Shown piece after piece: positions 30,704-40,683 of a stretch of DNA of 64,000 nt. The notes beneath the pieces are model-generated. The model was not told the origin of the DNA, ran no database searches, and was given only the letters and a program-made list of their open reading frames with translations. The DNA is taken from contig NZ_JAJOMX010000001.1 of assembly GCF_024699925.1 (NCBI RefSeq), positions 1,526,001-1,590,000 on the forward strand, written 5' to 3'. The position numbers and the translations under genes are program-made. The DNA is from Mesorhizobium sp. J428. Its GTDB lineage: Bacteria > Pseudomonadota > Alphaproteobacteria > Rhizobiales > Rhizobiaceae. How positions within the stretch are numbered: position 1 is the first letter of the stretch; each line of letters starts with the position of its first letter.

Positions 30704-31442
30704 AGCAGTGCTCGCCAGCAAACCGTCGTCCGTCGCGCCAGCCAGGCCGCTGCTGAAGGTGCATGGACTGCAAGGCTGGTATTCCGAAAGCCACATCCTG
30801 CACGGCATCGATTTCGAAGTGGGCGAAGGCGAGGTGGTGACCCTGCTCGGTCGCAACGGCGCCGGGAAGACGACCACGCTCAAGGCCGTCATGGGCATTC
30901 TCGCCAAGCGGTCGGGCTCGGTGATGTTCGACGGCCACGAGACGATCAAGCTGCCGGCGCGCGCGATCGCGCGGCTTGGCATCGCGCTCTGCCCCGAGGA
31001 GCGCGCCATCTTCTCGTCGCTGTCCGTCGAGGAGAACCTGATGCTGCCACCGCAGGTGCGGCCGGGCGGACTGACCGTCGAGCAGGTCTTCGAACTGTTT
31101 CCCAACATCAAGGAGCGGCTGTCGAGCCAGGGCACGAAACTGTCCGGCGGCGAGCAGCAGATGCTGGCGATCGGCCGCATACTGCGCACCGGCGCAAAGC
31201 TGCTGCTCCTCGACGAGCCGACGGAAGGGCTGGCGCCCGTCATCGTCCAGCAGATCGGCCACACGATCGCCCGGCTGAAGCAGCAGGGGTTCACAATCGT
31301 CCTGGTCGAACAGAATTTCCGCTTCGCCGCATCGGTTGCAGACCGGCACTACGTGGTGGAACAGGGGCGCGTGATCGACACGATCCCCAACGACGAACTC
31401 GACGCCAACATCGACAAGCTGCACCGATATCTCGGCGTCTGA
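30696..31442 (+). CDS. livF: Branched-chain amino acid/amide ABC ATPase LivF
   Basis: The 248-aa ATPase has Walker A GRNGAGKTT, ALCPEERAIFSSLSVEENL, signature LSGGEQQMLAIGR, Walker B LLLLDEPTEGLAP and H-loop LVEQNFRFA. It starts within livG (8-bp overlap) and is followed by the binding-protein gene. Confidence 0.93.
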   Translation: MPEAVLASKPSSVAPARPLLKVHGLQGWYSESHILHGIDFEVGEGEVVTLLGRNGAGKTTTLKAVMGILAKRSGSVMFDGHETIKLPARAIARLGIALCPEERAIFSSLSVEENLMLPPQVRPGGLTVEQVFELFPNIKERLSSQGTKLSGGEQQMLAIGRILRTGAKLLLLDEPTEGLAPVIVQQIGHTIARLKQQGFTIVLVEQNFRFAASVADRHYVVEQGRVIDTIPNDELDANIDKLHRYLGV

Positions 31443-31491
31443 GCGGGAGAAGTTACCGGCACGACCTGCCGAAACAGGAGGAGAAGACGAA

Positions 31492-32685
31492 ATGAAGAAG
31501 ACAGGATTCATTCTGGCATCGCTTGCAGGCCTGCTCATGGCCGGCACCGCGTATGCGCAGACCAAGATCAAGATCGGCGTCATGAACGACCGCTCGGGCA
31601 TCTACGCCGACATCACCGGCGAAGGCTCGGCGGTCGCCGCGCAGATGGCGGCCGACGATTTCGGCACTGACAAGGGCATCACCGTCGAGGTCATTTCGGC
31701 CGATCACCAGAACAAGCCGGATGTCGGCTCCAACATCGCCCGCCAATGGTACGACACCGAAGGCGTCGACGTGATCGCCGACGTGCCGACCTCCTCGGTG
31801 GCACTCGCCATCAACGACATCACCAAGGAAAAGAACAAAATCTTCCTGAATTCGGGTGCTGCGTCGTCCGACCTCACCGGCTCGAAATGCTCGCCGAACA
31901 CCGTTCATTGGACGTACGACACCTGGGCGCTCGCCAACGGCACCGGCGGCGCGATGGTGGCGGCCGGCGGCAAGACCTGGTTCTTCGTCACCGCCGACTA
32001 CGCCTTCGGCCACGCGCTCGAACGCGACACATCGGCGGTGGTCAAGGCCAATGGCGGTGAGGTGATCGGCGCCGTTCGCACGCCGTTCCCCGGCACCGAC
32101 TTCTCGTCCTTTCTGCTCCAGGCACAGACGTCGGGGGCTCAGGTCATCGGTCTGGCCAATGCCGGCGGCGACACGATCAACTCGATCAAGCAGGCGTCGG
32201 AATTCGGCATCACCCAGGGCGGCCAGGCGCTTGCCGGCCTGCTGATGTTCGTCAACGACGTGCATGCGCTCGGCCTCGATGTGGCACAGGGACTGGTGCT
32301 GACCGAGAGTTTCTACTGGGATCTGAACGACCAGACCCGCGAATGGTCGGCCAAGTTCGAGGAGAAGACCGGCAAAAAGCCGTCGATGATCCAGGCCGGC
32401 GTCTACGGCGCCGTGTTGCATTATCTCAAGGCCGTTGAGGCCGCCGGTTCGAAGGATCCGGCAGCGGTCATGGCCAAGATGAAGGAGATGCCCACCGACG
32501 ATCCGCTGTTCGGCAAGGGCGTGGTGCGCGCCGATGGCCGCAAGGTCCACGACATGTACCTCTTCCGCGTCAAGAAGCCGGAAGATTCGAAGGGCGAATG
32601 GGATCTCTATGAGACCGTCGCGACCATTCCCGCGGACAAGGCGTTCCGGCCGCTCGCCGACGGCGGCTGCCCGCTCGTCAAGTAG
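31492..32685 (+). CDS. Liv-type periplasmic substrate-binding protein
   Basis: The 397-aa binding protein has a signal peptide (LASLAGLLMAGTAYAQ) and the family beginning KIKIGVMNDRSGIYADITGEG. The aromatic/amide subgroup of type I folds is suggested by DVIADVPTSSVALAIND. An AGGAGGAG ribosome site precedes ATG 31492. The ligand is not known; members of this subgroup bind branched-chain amino acids, amides or aromatic acids. It lies between the ATPase and permease genes. Confidence 0.9.
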   Translation: MKKTGFILASLAGLLMAGTAYAQTKIKIGVMNDRSGIYADITGEGSAVAAQMAADDFGTDKGITVEVISADHQNKPDVGSNIARQWYDTEGVDVIADVPTSSVALAINDITKEKNKIFLNSGAASSDLTGSKCSPNTVHWTYDTWALANGTGGAMVAAGGKTWFFVTADYAFGHALERDTSAVVKANGGEVIGAVRTPFPGTDFSSFLLQAQTSGAQVIGLANAGGDTINSIKQASEFGITQGGQALAGLLMFVNDVHALGLDVAQGLVLTESFYWDLNDQTREWSAKFEEKTGKKPSMIQAGVYGAVLHYLKAVEAAGSKDPAAVMAKMKEMPTDDPLFGKGVVRADGRKVHDMYLFRVKKPEDSKGEWDLYETVATIPADKAFRPLADGGCPLVK

Positions 32686-32752
32686 CTGAATGATCAACCG
32701 GGCGCGCCGAGCGATCGGGGCGCCCGGCATACGTCGCAACGGGGTCGACCGC

Positions 32753-33639
32753 ATGTTCGAACTGCTCGGTATTCCGCCGCAGGCCTTGTTCGGCCAGCTT
32801 CTGCTCGGCCTGATCAACGGCTCTTTCTACGCGTTGCTCAGCCTCGGGCTCGCAATCATCTTCGGCCTTCTCAACATCATCAATTTCACCCATGGCGCCC
32901 AGACATGATGGGCGCCTTCGTCGCCTGGATGCTCTTGAACTATCTCGGCATCCCCTACTGGGCAGCCCTGCTGTTCGTGCCGATCCTCGTCGGCGCTTTC
33001 GGCGTCGTGCTCGAGCGCGTGCTGATCTCGCGGCTCTACCATCTCGATCATCTCTACGGCCTGCTGCTGACCTTCGGCCTGGCATTGATCATCACCGGCA
33101 TCTTCCGCAACCAGTACGGCATTTCCGGATTGCCCTACGCCATGCCGAAACAGCTTTCAGGCGGCCAGAATCTCGGGTTCATGTTCCTGCCCAACTATCG
33201 AGGCTGGGTCATCCTCGTGTCGCTGGTGGTGTGCCTCGCCACCTGGTTCGTGATCGAGAAGACGCGGCTCGGCGGCTATCTGAGGGCTGCCACAGAGAAC
33301 CCCACCATGGTCGGCGCCTTCGGCATCAACGTGCCGCGCCTGATCACTTTGACCTACGGCTTCGGCGTCGGGCTTGCCGCGCTCGCCGGCGTGCTCGCCG
33401 CGCCGATCTACTCCGTCAATCCGAACATGGGGGCGGACGTGATCATCGTCGTCTTCGCCGTGGTCGTCATCGGCGGCATGGGCTCGATCCTCGGCTCGAT
33501 CCTCACCGGCTTCGGCCTCGGCCTGATCGAAGGCCTGACCCGCGTCTTCTACCCGGAAGGCTCGGCCGTCGTCATCTTCGTCATCATGGCCATCGTGTTG
33601 CTGGTGAAGCCGGCCGGTCTTTTCGGAAGGGAAGCCTGA
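32753..33639 (+). CDS. livH: LivH permease, interrupted by a frameshift
   Basis: This is an inner-membrane permease of the Liv importer. The N-terminal part (MFELLGIPPQALFGQLLLGL, then IFGLLNIINFTHGAQ) and the remainder (MMGAFVAWMLLNYLGIPYWA onward) lie in different frames. At 32902/32903 the expected codon TAC, in the near-invariant family motif THGxxYMxGA, is reduced to AC. One T restores a normal 295-aa protein. The rest shows the family EAA-like loop LRAATENPTMVGAFGINV. A true knockout would disable the importer, but a base-calling error at CAGTACATG is likelier. Its stop overlaps livM (TGATG). Confidence 0.9.
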
Positions 33640-34622
33640 TGGCTACGGACAGTCAGATGATCGATGTCGCGCAGGTCGGCCGGCCCGGCGCGATCGGCAT
33701 GCCGGCGCTGCACAAGGCGATCTTCGTCGGGCTGCTGATCCTGGGGCTCGCCGCGCCGCACGTGCTCTATCCTGTCTTCGTTATGAAGGTGCTGTGCTTC
33801 GCGCTGTTCGCCTGCGCCTTCAACCTGCTGCTGGGGTTCGGCGGGCTGCTCTCGTTCGGCCATGCCGCCTATTTCGGCAGCGCCAGCTACATATCCGCCC
33901 ATGCCGCCAAGGTCTGGGGCCTGACGCCGGAACTCGCGATCCTGTCCGGCACGCTGGCCGCAGCCGTGCTCGGCCTTGCCATAGGCTCGCTCGCCATCCG
34001 CCGGCAGGGAATCTATTTCGCCATGGTCACGCTGGCCTTCGCCCAGATGGTCTTCTTCTTCTCCGCACAGGCTCCCTTCACCGGCGGCGAGGATGGCATC
34101 CAGTCCGTGCCGCGAGGCCACCTGCTCGGGATGATTTCGATGGCTCCCGACCGCAACCTCTATTTCTTCGTGCTCGGCGTTGTCTTCGTCGGGTTGCTCA
34201 TCATCTATCGCATCATCCATTCGCCCTTCGGCCAGGTGCTGAAGGGGATCCGGGACAACGAGCCGCGCATGATCTCGCTCGGCTACCGCACAAGCCGCTA
34301 CAAGCTGGCGGTATTCGTTCTGTCCGCCGCACTCGCCGGCACGGCAGGCGCGACCAAGGCGATCGTGTTCCAGCTCGCTTCGCTGACGGACGTCTACTGG
34401 ACAATGTCGGGCGAGGTCGTGCTGATGACCCTTCTCGGCGGCATGGGGACGGTGTTCGGTCCGATCCTGGGCGCCGCAATTATCGTCACCATGCAGAACT
34501 ACCTCGCCACCTTCGGCGACTGGGTGACGATCGGCCAGGGCATCATCTTCGTCGTCGCAGTCATGCTGTTCCGCGAAGGCATCGTCGGCGTGATTGCCAA
34601 GCTGATCCGCCGGCCCCTCTAG
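33639..34622 (+). CDS. livM: LivM permease
   Basis: The 327-aa second permease of the Liv importer has about eight to nine hydrophobic spans, the family motifs LLGFGGLLSFGHAAYFG and RQGIYFAMVTLAFAQM, and the coupling loop LKGIRDNEPRMISLGY. ATG 33639 overlaps the livH stop. Confidence 0.94.
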   Translation: MATDSQMIDVAQVGRPGAIGMPALHKAIFVGLLILGLAAPHVLYPVFVMKVLCFALFACAFNLLLGFGGLLSFGHAAYFGSASYISAHAAKVWGLTPELAILSGTLAAAVLGLAIGSLAIRRQGIYFAMVTLAFAQMVFFFSAQAPFTGGEDGIQSVPRGHLLGMISMAPDRNLYFFVLGVVFVGLLIIYRIIHSPFGQVLKGIRDNEPRMISLGYRTSRYKLAVFVLSAALAGTAGATKAIVFQLASLTDVYWTMSGEVVLMTLLGGMGTVFGPILGAAIIVTMQNYLATFGDWVTIGQGIIFVVAVMLFREGIVGVIAKLIRRPL

Positions 34623-34694
34623 GGACACACTCCCGCGATTTCGTCTTGGCGGCAACGCCGCGGCGCGCAAGTATCGGTCCGTGGAGGCGAGCCG

Positions 34695-35621
34695 ATGACG
34701 AGATTCAGGGTCGGGCTGGCGCTGGGCGGCGGGGCGGCGCGCGGCTGGTCGCATATCGGGGTGCTGGAGACATTGGTCGGGGCCGGCATCGAGCCGACGG
34801 TCATCGCCGGGACCTCGATCGGGGCGCTGGTGGGCGCGGCCCATGCCTGCGGACGTCTCGGCGAGCTGAAGGCATGGGCGCAGGCGGTGGACTGGCGCAC
34901 GATCGCGAGCCTGCTCGACGTCAAGGTCGCCAATGGCGGGCTGATCGACGGCGCGCGGGTGCAGCGCCTGCTGCGCGACCTCGGCATCGACACACCCATC
35001 GAGGACCTGCCGGTGAAATATGCCGCGGTGGCGACGGATCTCGCCGACGGGCGCGAGATCTGGCTCGAGACCGGCCCGGTCGACGCGGCGATCCGCGCCT
35101 CGATCGGGCTGCCGGGCATCTTCAGCCCGACGCTGGCCGACGGCAAATGGCTGGTCGACGGCGGCCTGGTCAATCAGGTGCCGGTGTCGACCGCGCGGGC
35201 GCTCGGCGCCGACTTCATCATCGCCGTGGGGCTGAGCGACGGCATGCTCGCCAAGCGCGCGGCGGGACTCTCGCCGGCCGCCGCGGAAGAGGCCTCGGCG
35301 GCGCAGCGCGGCCGGCTGATGGAAATGGTCGCGCAGATGCCCGGCCCGTTCCGCGAGCAGGCAGTGCGGATATTGCCGCAGCTTCTGGCGAGCGGGCCGA
35401 AATCGCCCGGTTATTTCGACGTGCTGGCGAACGCGCTGAACATCATGCAGGACCGCATCACCCGCTCGCGGCTGGCGGGCGAGCCGCCGCATGCGATGAT
35501 CTCGCCGCAGGTCGCCCATATCAGGCTGATGGACTTCCACCGCGCCGGCGAAGCGATCGAGGCCGGCCGCATCGCGGCGGAGAAGGCGCTGGACGGGCTG
35601 AAGGCGCAGCTGGGCGGCTGA
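34695..35621 (+). CDS. Patatin-like phospholipase, RssA family
   Basis: The 308-aa lipid acyl hydrolase has an oxyanion hole GGGAARGWSHIG, nucleophile elbow GTSIGALVGA and catalytic Asp in the DGG motif (WLVDGGLVNQVPV). It has no signal peptide and is probably cytoplasmic or membrane-associated. It follows livM by 72 bp and converges on the TetR gene; no link to the transporter is evident. Confidence 0.9.
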   Translation: MTRFRVGLALGGGAARGWSHIGVLETLVGAGIEPTVIAGTSIGALVGAAHACGRLGELKAWAQAVDWRTIASLLDVKVANGGLIDGARVQRLLRDLGIDTPIEDLPVKYAAVATDLADGREIWLETGPVDAAIRASIGLPGIFSPTLADGKWLVDGGLVNQVPVSTARALGADFIIAVGLSDGMLAKRAAGLSPAAAEEASAAQRGRLMEMVAQMPGPFREQAVRILPQLLASGPKSPGYFDVLANALNIMQDRITRSRLAGEPPHAMISPQVAHIRLMDFHRAGEAIEAGRIAAEKALDGLKAQLGG

Positions 35622-35637
35622 CGGCGGCCGGGGCCGA

Positions 35638-36267
35638 TCAGCCTTCCTCGATCGCAGCGCGCACAAGCGCGGCCGCCGCCCAGCGGACGACATCCTCCGT
35701 GGAGCCGGCATCCAGGCCCCACATGTCCTTGAGCACCACCAGCGCCTCGACGCCGAAGATCAGCGACAGCGCCTGCGCCAGCCGCTCGACCTTCGCCGCC
35801 GGCAGGCTGCCGCGCAGCGGAACGAGCGCCTCGCGCAACAGATCCACGCGATGGCCGCGCCGGAACGGCGGTTCGCTCGGCGCCGCACCCGCCTTGCGCT
35901 GCGCCCACTCGTCGAGCGCCAGTTTCAGCGCCGCGCGGAACGTCGCCTCGAAGGCGTCGATGCGCGGCAGCGACGTGCCGAACAGGTCGGCGACGCGCGC
36001 CTGCGGATCGGTCGAGCCGGACTGCCAGGCGAGGATCGGCCCGAGCGCCTCGTCGACCACCGCCTCGACGAGCGCGGCCTGGCTGGGGAAATAGCGATAG
36101 GCCGTCGCCCGCGACACCTCGGCCGCCTCCGCAACCTCGCTGACCGAGGGCGTGACACCGGCCTGCATCAGCCGGGTCGCGGTTTCCAGCATGAGGCGAC
36201 GGGTCCGCGCGCGCGGCCCGCGCTCGGCTTCTTCCACAAGTTCGGTCGATTGACGTGAGACGTTCAT
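35638..36267 (-). CDS. TetR-family transcriptional regulator
   Basis: The 209-aa repressor has an N-terminal HTH (TPSVSEVAEAAEVSRATAYR, then YFPSQAALVEAVV) and a C-terminal ligand domain. It is divergent from the Tm-1-like gene, and an inverted repeat lies in the shared promoter, so it probably represses that cluster and itself. Confidence 0.9.
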   Translation of the reverse strand: MNVSRQSTELVEEAERGPRARTRRLMLETATRLMQAGVTPSVSEVAEAAEVSRATAYRYFPSQAALVEAVVDEALGPILAWQSGSTDPQARVADLFGTSLPRIDAFEATFRAALKLALDEWAQRKAGAAPSEPPFRRGHRVDLLREALVPLRGSLPAAKVERLAQALSLIFGVEALVVLKDMWGLDAGSTEDVVRWAAAALVRAAIEEG

Positions 36268-36290
36268 GTCAATATGATACTCGCGTCTCA
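36256..36290. promoter_or_regulatory. Inverted repeat operator, TetR / Tm-1-like promoter
   Basis: TGAGACG at 36256-36262 and CGTCTCA at 36284-36290 are perfect inverted half-sites with 21 bp between them, overlapping the TetR start codon. The position and symmetry fit a TetR-family operator. Confidence 0.55.
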
Positions 36291-36369
36291 CATTTCTGCA
36301 ATGGCATGTAACAACGGCGCGACAGAATAGGCCGGACAGGCGGAACGGAGAAGTCCGCGGGGAGGAAAA

Positions 36370-37563
36370 TTGAAACGCGTCCATGTCGTCGGCACATACG
36401 ATACGAAAGGCGAGGAGCTTGCCTATCTGGCGGGCCTGATCCGCGCGCAGGGACTTGCCGTGACCGAGGTCGACGTCGGCACGAGGGAACCAGCGGCGGG
36501 TGTCGACGTGACAGCTGCCGAGGTGGCGGCCTTCCATCCCCAGGGCGCGGCGGCCGTGCTCGGCCTCGGCGACCGCGGCACGGCGGTGGCGGCGATGGGC
36601 GAGGCCTTCGCGCGTTTCCTGGCTTCGCGTGACGATGTGGCTGCGGTGATCGGGCTTGGCGGCGGCGGCGGCACCTCGATCGTCACCGCCGGCATGCGCG
36701 CCCTGCCCTACGGCGTGCCGAAACTGATGGTCTCGACGCTCGCCTCCGGCGACGTGTCGCCCTATGTCGACGTGTCGGACATCGCCTTCATGCCGTCGGT
36801 GACGGACATGGCGGGGCTGAACGGCCTTTCGCGCGTCATCCTGCACAATGCCGCGCAGGCGATCGCCGGCATGGCCCGCATGCCGGCCGTCGCAGGCGAA
36901 GGCAAGCCGTCGCTCGGGCTCACCATGTTCGGCGTCACCACGACCTGCGTCATGGCGATCGTGGACAGGCTGAAGGCCGACTACGACTGCATGGTGTTCC
37001 ACGCCACCGGCACCGGCGGGCGGACGATGGAGAAGCTGGCCGACTCCGGCCTGCTGGCCGGCGTGCTCGACATCACGACGACAGAAGTCTGCGACCTGCT
37101 GTTCGGCGGCGTGCTGCCCGCGACGCAGGACCGCTTCGGCGCGATCGCGCGCACCCGATTGCCCTATGTCGGCTCCGTCGGCGCGCTCGACATGGTGAAC
37201 TTCTGGGCCGTCGACACGGTACCCCAGGCCTTCAAGGGGCGGAACCTTTACAAGCACAATCCCAACGTCACGCTGATGCGGACCACCGCCGAGGAATGCC
37301 GCCAGATCGGCGAATGGATCGGCGGACGGCTCAACGCCTGCGAGGGCGAGGTGCGCTTCCTGATCCCGGAGAAGGGCGTGTCGGCGCTGGACATCGAAGG
37401 CGGCGCATTCTTCGATCCGCAGGCAGACGCGGCGCTGTTCGACGCGATCGAGCGGACGGTGGTGCAGACCGAGCAGCGCCGGATCATCCGCCTGCCGCTG
37501 CACATCAACGACCCCGCCTTTGCGCAGGCCGCCGCAGAGACGTTCCTGTCCATTTCCAACTGA
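36370..37563 (+). CDS. Tm-1-like ATP-binding domain protein (UPF0261)
   Basis: This 397-aa protein corresponds to the N-terminal half of the plant Tm-1 resistance protein. Glycine-rich segments [19 protein letters not shown] and [13 protein letters not shown] form the nucleotide-binding fold, and [14 protein letters not shown] is the family start. The start is TTG 36370, preceded by GGGGAGGA. The next gene, 10 bp later, encodes the partner TIM-barrel domain. The biochemical role in bacteria is not established. Confidence 0.9.
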   Translation: MKRVHVVGTYDTKGEELAYLAGLIRAQGLAVTEVDVGTREPAAGVDVTAAEVAAFHPQGAAAVLGLGDRGTAVAAMGEAFARFLASRDDVAAVIGLGGGGGTSIVTAGMRALPYGVPKLMVSTLASGDVSPYVDVSDIAFMPSVTDMAGLNGLSRVILHNAAQAIAGMARMPAVAGEGKPSLGLTMFGVTTTCVMAIVDRLKADYDCMVFHATGTGGRTMEKLADSGLLAGVLDITTTEVCDLLFGGVLPATQDRFGAIARTRLPYVGSVGALDMVNFWAVDTVPQAFKGRNLYKHNPNVTLMRTTAEECRQIGEWIGGRLNACEGEVRFLIPEKGVSALDIEGGAFFDPQADAALFDAIERTVVQTEQRRIIRLPLHINDPAFAQAAAETFLSISN

Positions 37564-37573
37564 CGAGACAACG

Positions 37574-38416
37574 ATGCCCGCCATTCCCCGCAAGACGATC
37601 CTTGAAAAGTTCAGGACGATGATCGCGCAAGGCCGGCCGATCGTCGGCGGCGGCGCGGGCACGGGCCTGTCGGCCAAGGCCGAGGAGGCCGGCGGGATCG
37701 ACCTGATCATCATCTACAATTCCGGCCGCTACCGCATGGCCGGCCGCGGCTCGGCCGCCGGGCTGCTCGCCTACGGCAACGCCAACGAGATCGTGAAGGA
37801 GATGGCGGTCGAGGTTCTGCCCGTGGTGAAGCAGACCCCGGTGCTGGCCGGCGTCAACGGCACCGATCCGTTCATCCTGATGCCGCGGTTCCTGGCGGAG
37901 CTGAAGGCGATGGGCTTCTCGGGCGTGCAGAACTTCCCGACCATCGGCCTGTTCGACGGCTCGATGCGACAGAGCTTCGAGGAGACCGGCATGGGCTACG
38001 GCCTCGAGGTCGACATGATCGCGGCGGCGCATGAACTCGACCTTCTGACGACGCCCTATGTGTTCAATCAGGACGAGGCGGTGGCGATGACCAAGGCCGG
38101 CGCAGACATCGTCGTGGCGCATATGGGCGTGACCACCGGCGGTTCGATCGGCGCGTCGTCGGCGAAGACGCTCGACCAGTGCGTGACGGAGATCGACGCC
38201 ATCGCGGCGGCGGCGCGCGGCGTGCGCAGGGACGTGATCGTGCTCTGCCACGGCGGGCCGATCTCGATGCCGGACGATGCGCGCTACATCCTCGACCATT
38301 GCGAGGAGATCCACGGCTTCTACGGCGCGAGCTCGATGGAGCGGCTGCCGGCGGAGATTGCCATCCGCAACCAGACGGCCGAATTCAAGACGTTGCCGCT
38401 GAGGCGGCGCGCATAG
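37574..38416 (+). CDS. PEP hydrolase-like TIM-barrel protein
   Basis: The 280-aa TIM-barrel (family PF09370, named phosphoenolpyruvate hydrolase-like) is recognisable by [39 protein letters not shown] and the C-terminal [13 protein letters not shown]. It corresponds to the C-terminal half of Tm-1-type fusion proteins. Together with the preceding gene it forms a split Tm-1 pair. The actual reaction is unproven. Confidence 0.88.
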   Translation: MPAIPRKTILEKFRTMIAQGRPIVGGGAGTGLSAKAEEAGGIDLIIIYNSGRYRMAGRGSAAGLLAYGNANEIVKEMAVEVLPVVKQTPVLAGVNGTDPFILMPRFLAELKAMGFSGVQNFPTIGLFDGSMRQSFEETGMGYGLEVDMIAAAHELDLLTTPYVFNQDEAVAMTKAGADIVVAHMGVTTGGSIGASSAKTLDQCVTEIDAIAAAARGVRRDVIVLCHGGPISMPDDARYILDHCEEIHGFYGASSMERLPAEIAIRNQTAEFKTLPLRRRA

Positions 38417-38442
38417 ACCATGCATTCAGGGAGGAGTTCAGG

Positions 38443-38862
38443 ATGCTGAAGGGTGCGGACGGATATTTCGTCTATCCGAAGGATGTCGACGCCTTCGGCT
38501 TCGACTGGGGCAGGCTGGCGCTGACGGTGGCGCCGGAGGTGAACGGCGCGCAGCGCTTCTCGGGCGGCGTCGTCGACCTGCCAAGCGGCCAGGGCCATTC
38601 GCGCCACAACCACCCCGGGGCCGAGGAGATCATCTTCGTGATCTCGGGCACCGGCGAGCAAATGGTCGAGGACGAGAACGGCAATCCGGTGACGCGCAAG
38701 GTCGGGCCGGGCTGCACGGTCTACGTGCCGGAGAGCCGGTTCCACTCGACGCTCAACACCGGCGACGGGCCGATGCAGCTGTTCGTGGTCTATTCGCCGG
38801 CCGGTCCGGAGCTCGGGCTGCGCGAGCTGCCGGATTTCAGGGTCATCAAGGCGGGGACGTAG
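38443..38862 (+). CDS. Cupin-domain protein
   Basis: This 139-aa single-domain cupin has metal-ligand motif 1 (GHSRHNHPGAEEIIFVISG) and motif 2 (PESRFHSTLNTGDGP). A GGGAGGAG ribosome site precedes ATG 38443. It is the third gene of the TetR-controlled cluster and may be an isomerase or dioxygenase acting with the two preceding proteins. The substrate is unknown. Confidence 0.85.
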   Translation: MLKGADGYFVYPKDVDAFGFDWGRLALTVAPEVNGAQRFSGGVVDLPSGQGHSRHNHPGAEEIIFVISGTGEQMVEDENGNPVTRKVGPGCTVYVPESRFHSTLNTGDGPMQLFVVYSPAGPELGLRELPDFRVIKAGT

Positions 38863-38875
38863 GGCGGACGGAACA

Positions 38876-39040
38876 CCCCCTCACCCGGCCTCCGCTGCGC
38901 TCGGCCACCCTCTCCCCAAGGGGAGAGGAGGTTCGCCAGCGCCTTCGCCATCTGGAGGGAGAGTGGCCACGACGGCCACAGACCTCCTCTCCCCTTCGGG
39001 GAGAGGGTGGACTGCGCGAAGCGCAGGACGGGTGAGGGGG
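38876..39040. repeat. Rhizobial intergenic palindromic repeat, copy A
   Basis: The element begins CCCCCTCACCCGGCCTCCGC and ends with the inverted GACGGGTGAGGGGG. Internal inverted blocks CTCTCCCC...GGGGAGAG occur twice. It is a large cruciform-forming repeat of the kind found in many copies between genes of Rhizobiales. It may act as a bidirectional terminator between the cupin and the convergent monooxygenase gene. A related copy lies at 45720-45849. Confidence 0.8.
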
Positions 39041-39056
39041 ACTGGCGCCAGCGCGC

Positions 39057-40079
39057 CTACCGCCACCCCAGCGCCGGCGCGACGTGTTTCAGGATCGCGT
39101 CGATGACGTGGGCGTTGTAGTCGACGCCGAGCTGGTTCGGCACGGTGAGAAGCAGCGTGTCGGCTTCGGCGATCGCCTCGTCCTCCACGAGCAGCTTCAC
39201 CAGTTTCTCGGGCTCGCCCGTGTATCCCCGGCCGAACACAGCGCGCGTATCGGCCTCGATATAGCCGAACTGGTCCTGCTCGGGCCGGCCGCTGCCGAAA
39301 TAGGCGCGGTCCATGTCGTTGACCAGCGCGAAGATCGAGCGGCTGACGGAGACGCGCGGCTCGCGCGTGTGGCCCGCCTCCTTCCAGGCCTCGCGATAGG
39401 CGCGGATCTGCGCCGCCTGCTGGACGTGGAACGGCTCGCCGGTCTCGTCGAACTTGAGCGTCGAGCTCTGCAGGTTCATGCCGAGCTTCGCCGCCCAGAC
39501 GGCGGTGGCGTTGGTCGCCGCACCCCACCAGATCCGGTCGAGAAGACCTTCGGAGTGCGGCTCAAGGCGCAGCAGGCCGGGAGGGTTGGGGAACATCGGG
39601 CTGGGATTGGGCTGCGCGAAGCCTTTACCCTGCAGGACGTTCAGCAGCACCTCGGTGTGCTGGCGCGCCATGTCGGCATCGCTCTGCCCTTCGGCCGGCC
39701 CGTAGCCGAAATAGCGCCAGCCGTCGATGACCTGCTCCGGCGAGCCGCGGCTGATGCCGAGCTGGAGGCGGCCGCCGGCGATGAGGTCGGCGGCACCAGC
39801 GTCCTCGGCCATGTAAAGCGGGTTCTCGTAGCGCATGTCGATGACGGCGGTGCCGAGCTCGATGCGGCTCGTCTTGGCGCCGGCGGCCGCGAGCAACGGA
39901 AAGGGCGAGGCGAGCTGGCGGGCAAAATGGTGGACGCGGAAATAGGCGCCGTCCGCGCCAAGCTCTTCCGCCGCGACCGCTAGGTCGATCGACTGCAGAA
40001 GCGCGTCGGATGCCGAGCGGGTTCCGGACTGAGGCGAAGGCGACCAGTGGCCGAAGGAAAGGAAGCCGATCTTCTTCAC
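39057..40079 (-). CDS. Luciferase-like (LLM) flavin-dependent monooxygenase
   Basis: This 340-aa bacterial-luciferase-fold oxidoreductase uses reduced flavin. Family features are IGFLSFGHWSP at the start, HHFARQLASPFPLLAAAGAK, ELGTAVIDMRYENPLYMAED and GGRLQLGISRGSPEQV. The start is GTG 40079 after AGGAG. It is the last gene of the biuret/allophanate operon. A link to that pathway, for example opening or dealkylation of an N-containing substrate, is only suggested by position. Confidence 0.85.
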   Translation of the reverse strand: MKKIGFLSFGHWSPSPQSGTRSASDALLQSIDLAVAAEELGADGAYFRVHHFARQLASPFPLLAAAGAKTSRIELGTAVIDMRYENPLYMAEDAGAADLIAGGRLQLGISRGSPEQVIDGWRYFGYGPAEGQSDADMARQHTEVLLNVLQGKGFAQPNPSPMFPNPPGLLRLEPHSEGLLDRIWWGAATNATAVWAAKLGMNLQSSTLKFDETGEPFHVQQAAQIRAYREAWKEAGHTREPRVSVSRSIFALVNDMDRAYFGSGRPEQDQFGYIEADTRAVFGRGYTGEPEKLVKLLVEDEAIAEADTLLLTVPNQLGVDYNAHVIDAILKHVAPALGWR

Positions 40080-40230
40080 GTGAATCTCCTGCTGATGCGT
40101 CGCGCGCGGGCGCTTCAATGGAGAAGGTGAACCCGGTCGGCGAGGAATCTGTGTGTCGCCCGCCCATGTCGGTCGTCTCGCCGCCACGCGCAAGGGGGCA
40201 CGCGTCCACCCTGCGACGACGGTGTGTCGC

Positions 40231-40611
40231 TCAGCCGGCCTCGTCCATCATGCTGACATGGGCGGCGGCGACCCGCCAGCCGTCGGGGGTGCGGATCCAG
40301 GTCTGCATCTGGCGGCCGACCTGGCCGGGAAAATCGGGACGGCGAAACAGCGTCGAGGCGATCGCGGTGTCGCGGCCATAGGTGGTGATCAGCGTGCGCG
40401 ACAGGGTGCGCTCGAAGGGCTGCTGGACCGAGCGGAAGGCGCGCACCTCGTCGATGCCGCATTGCACCTCGGCGACGCCGTAGCGCACCGTCGCGCAGGT
40501 GTGCAGGAACATGGCGTCGAGCGTGGCGGTGTCGTTGGCGAGCAGCGCTGCCTCATAGGCATGGAAGACCGCGCTGATCTCGGCCAGCGTGTCGGGATCG
40601 TCGACGATCAT
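40231..40611 (-). CDS. AtzH/HpxZ-like protein (NTF2-like fold)
   Basis: This 126-aa protein belongs to the DUF3225/AtzH-HpxZ family, identified by EISAVFHAYEAALLANDTAT, VRYGVAEVQCGIDEVRAFR, TYGRDTAIASTLFRR and GRQMQTWIRTPDGWRVAAAH. AtzH in cyanuric acid degraders is a decarboxylating amidohydrolase that prevents dead-end carboxylated ureas; HpxZ is in oxalurate catabolism. ATG 40611 matches the family length; a TTG at 40668 would add 19 residues. It lies directly downstream of the second cysteine hydrolase, supporting a role in urea-oligomer breakdown. Confidence 0.82.
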   Translation of the reverse strand: MIVDDPDTLAEISAVFHAYEAALLANDTATLDAMFLHTCATVRYGVAEVQCGIDEVRAFRSVQQPFERTLSRTLITTYGRDTAIASTLFRRPDFPGQVGRQMQTWIRTPDGWRVAAAHVSMMDEAG

Positions 40612-40683
40612 GGTCAGCCGGCCCTGGACGAGACCATGCGCGCGACGGCCCCGGCTGTGCTGCGCCAAGAGCGGAACCTCTGC

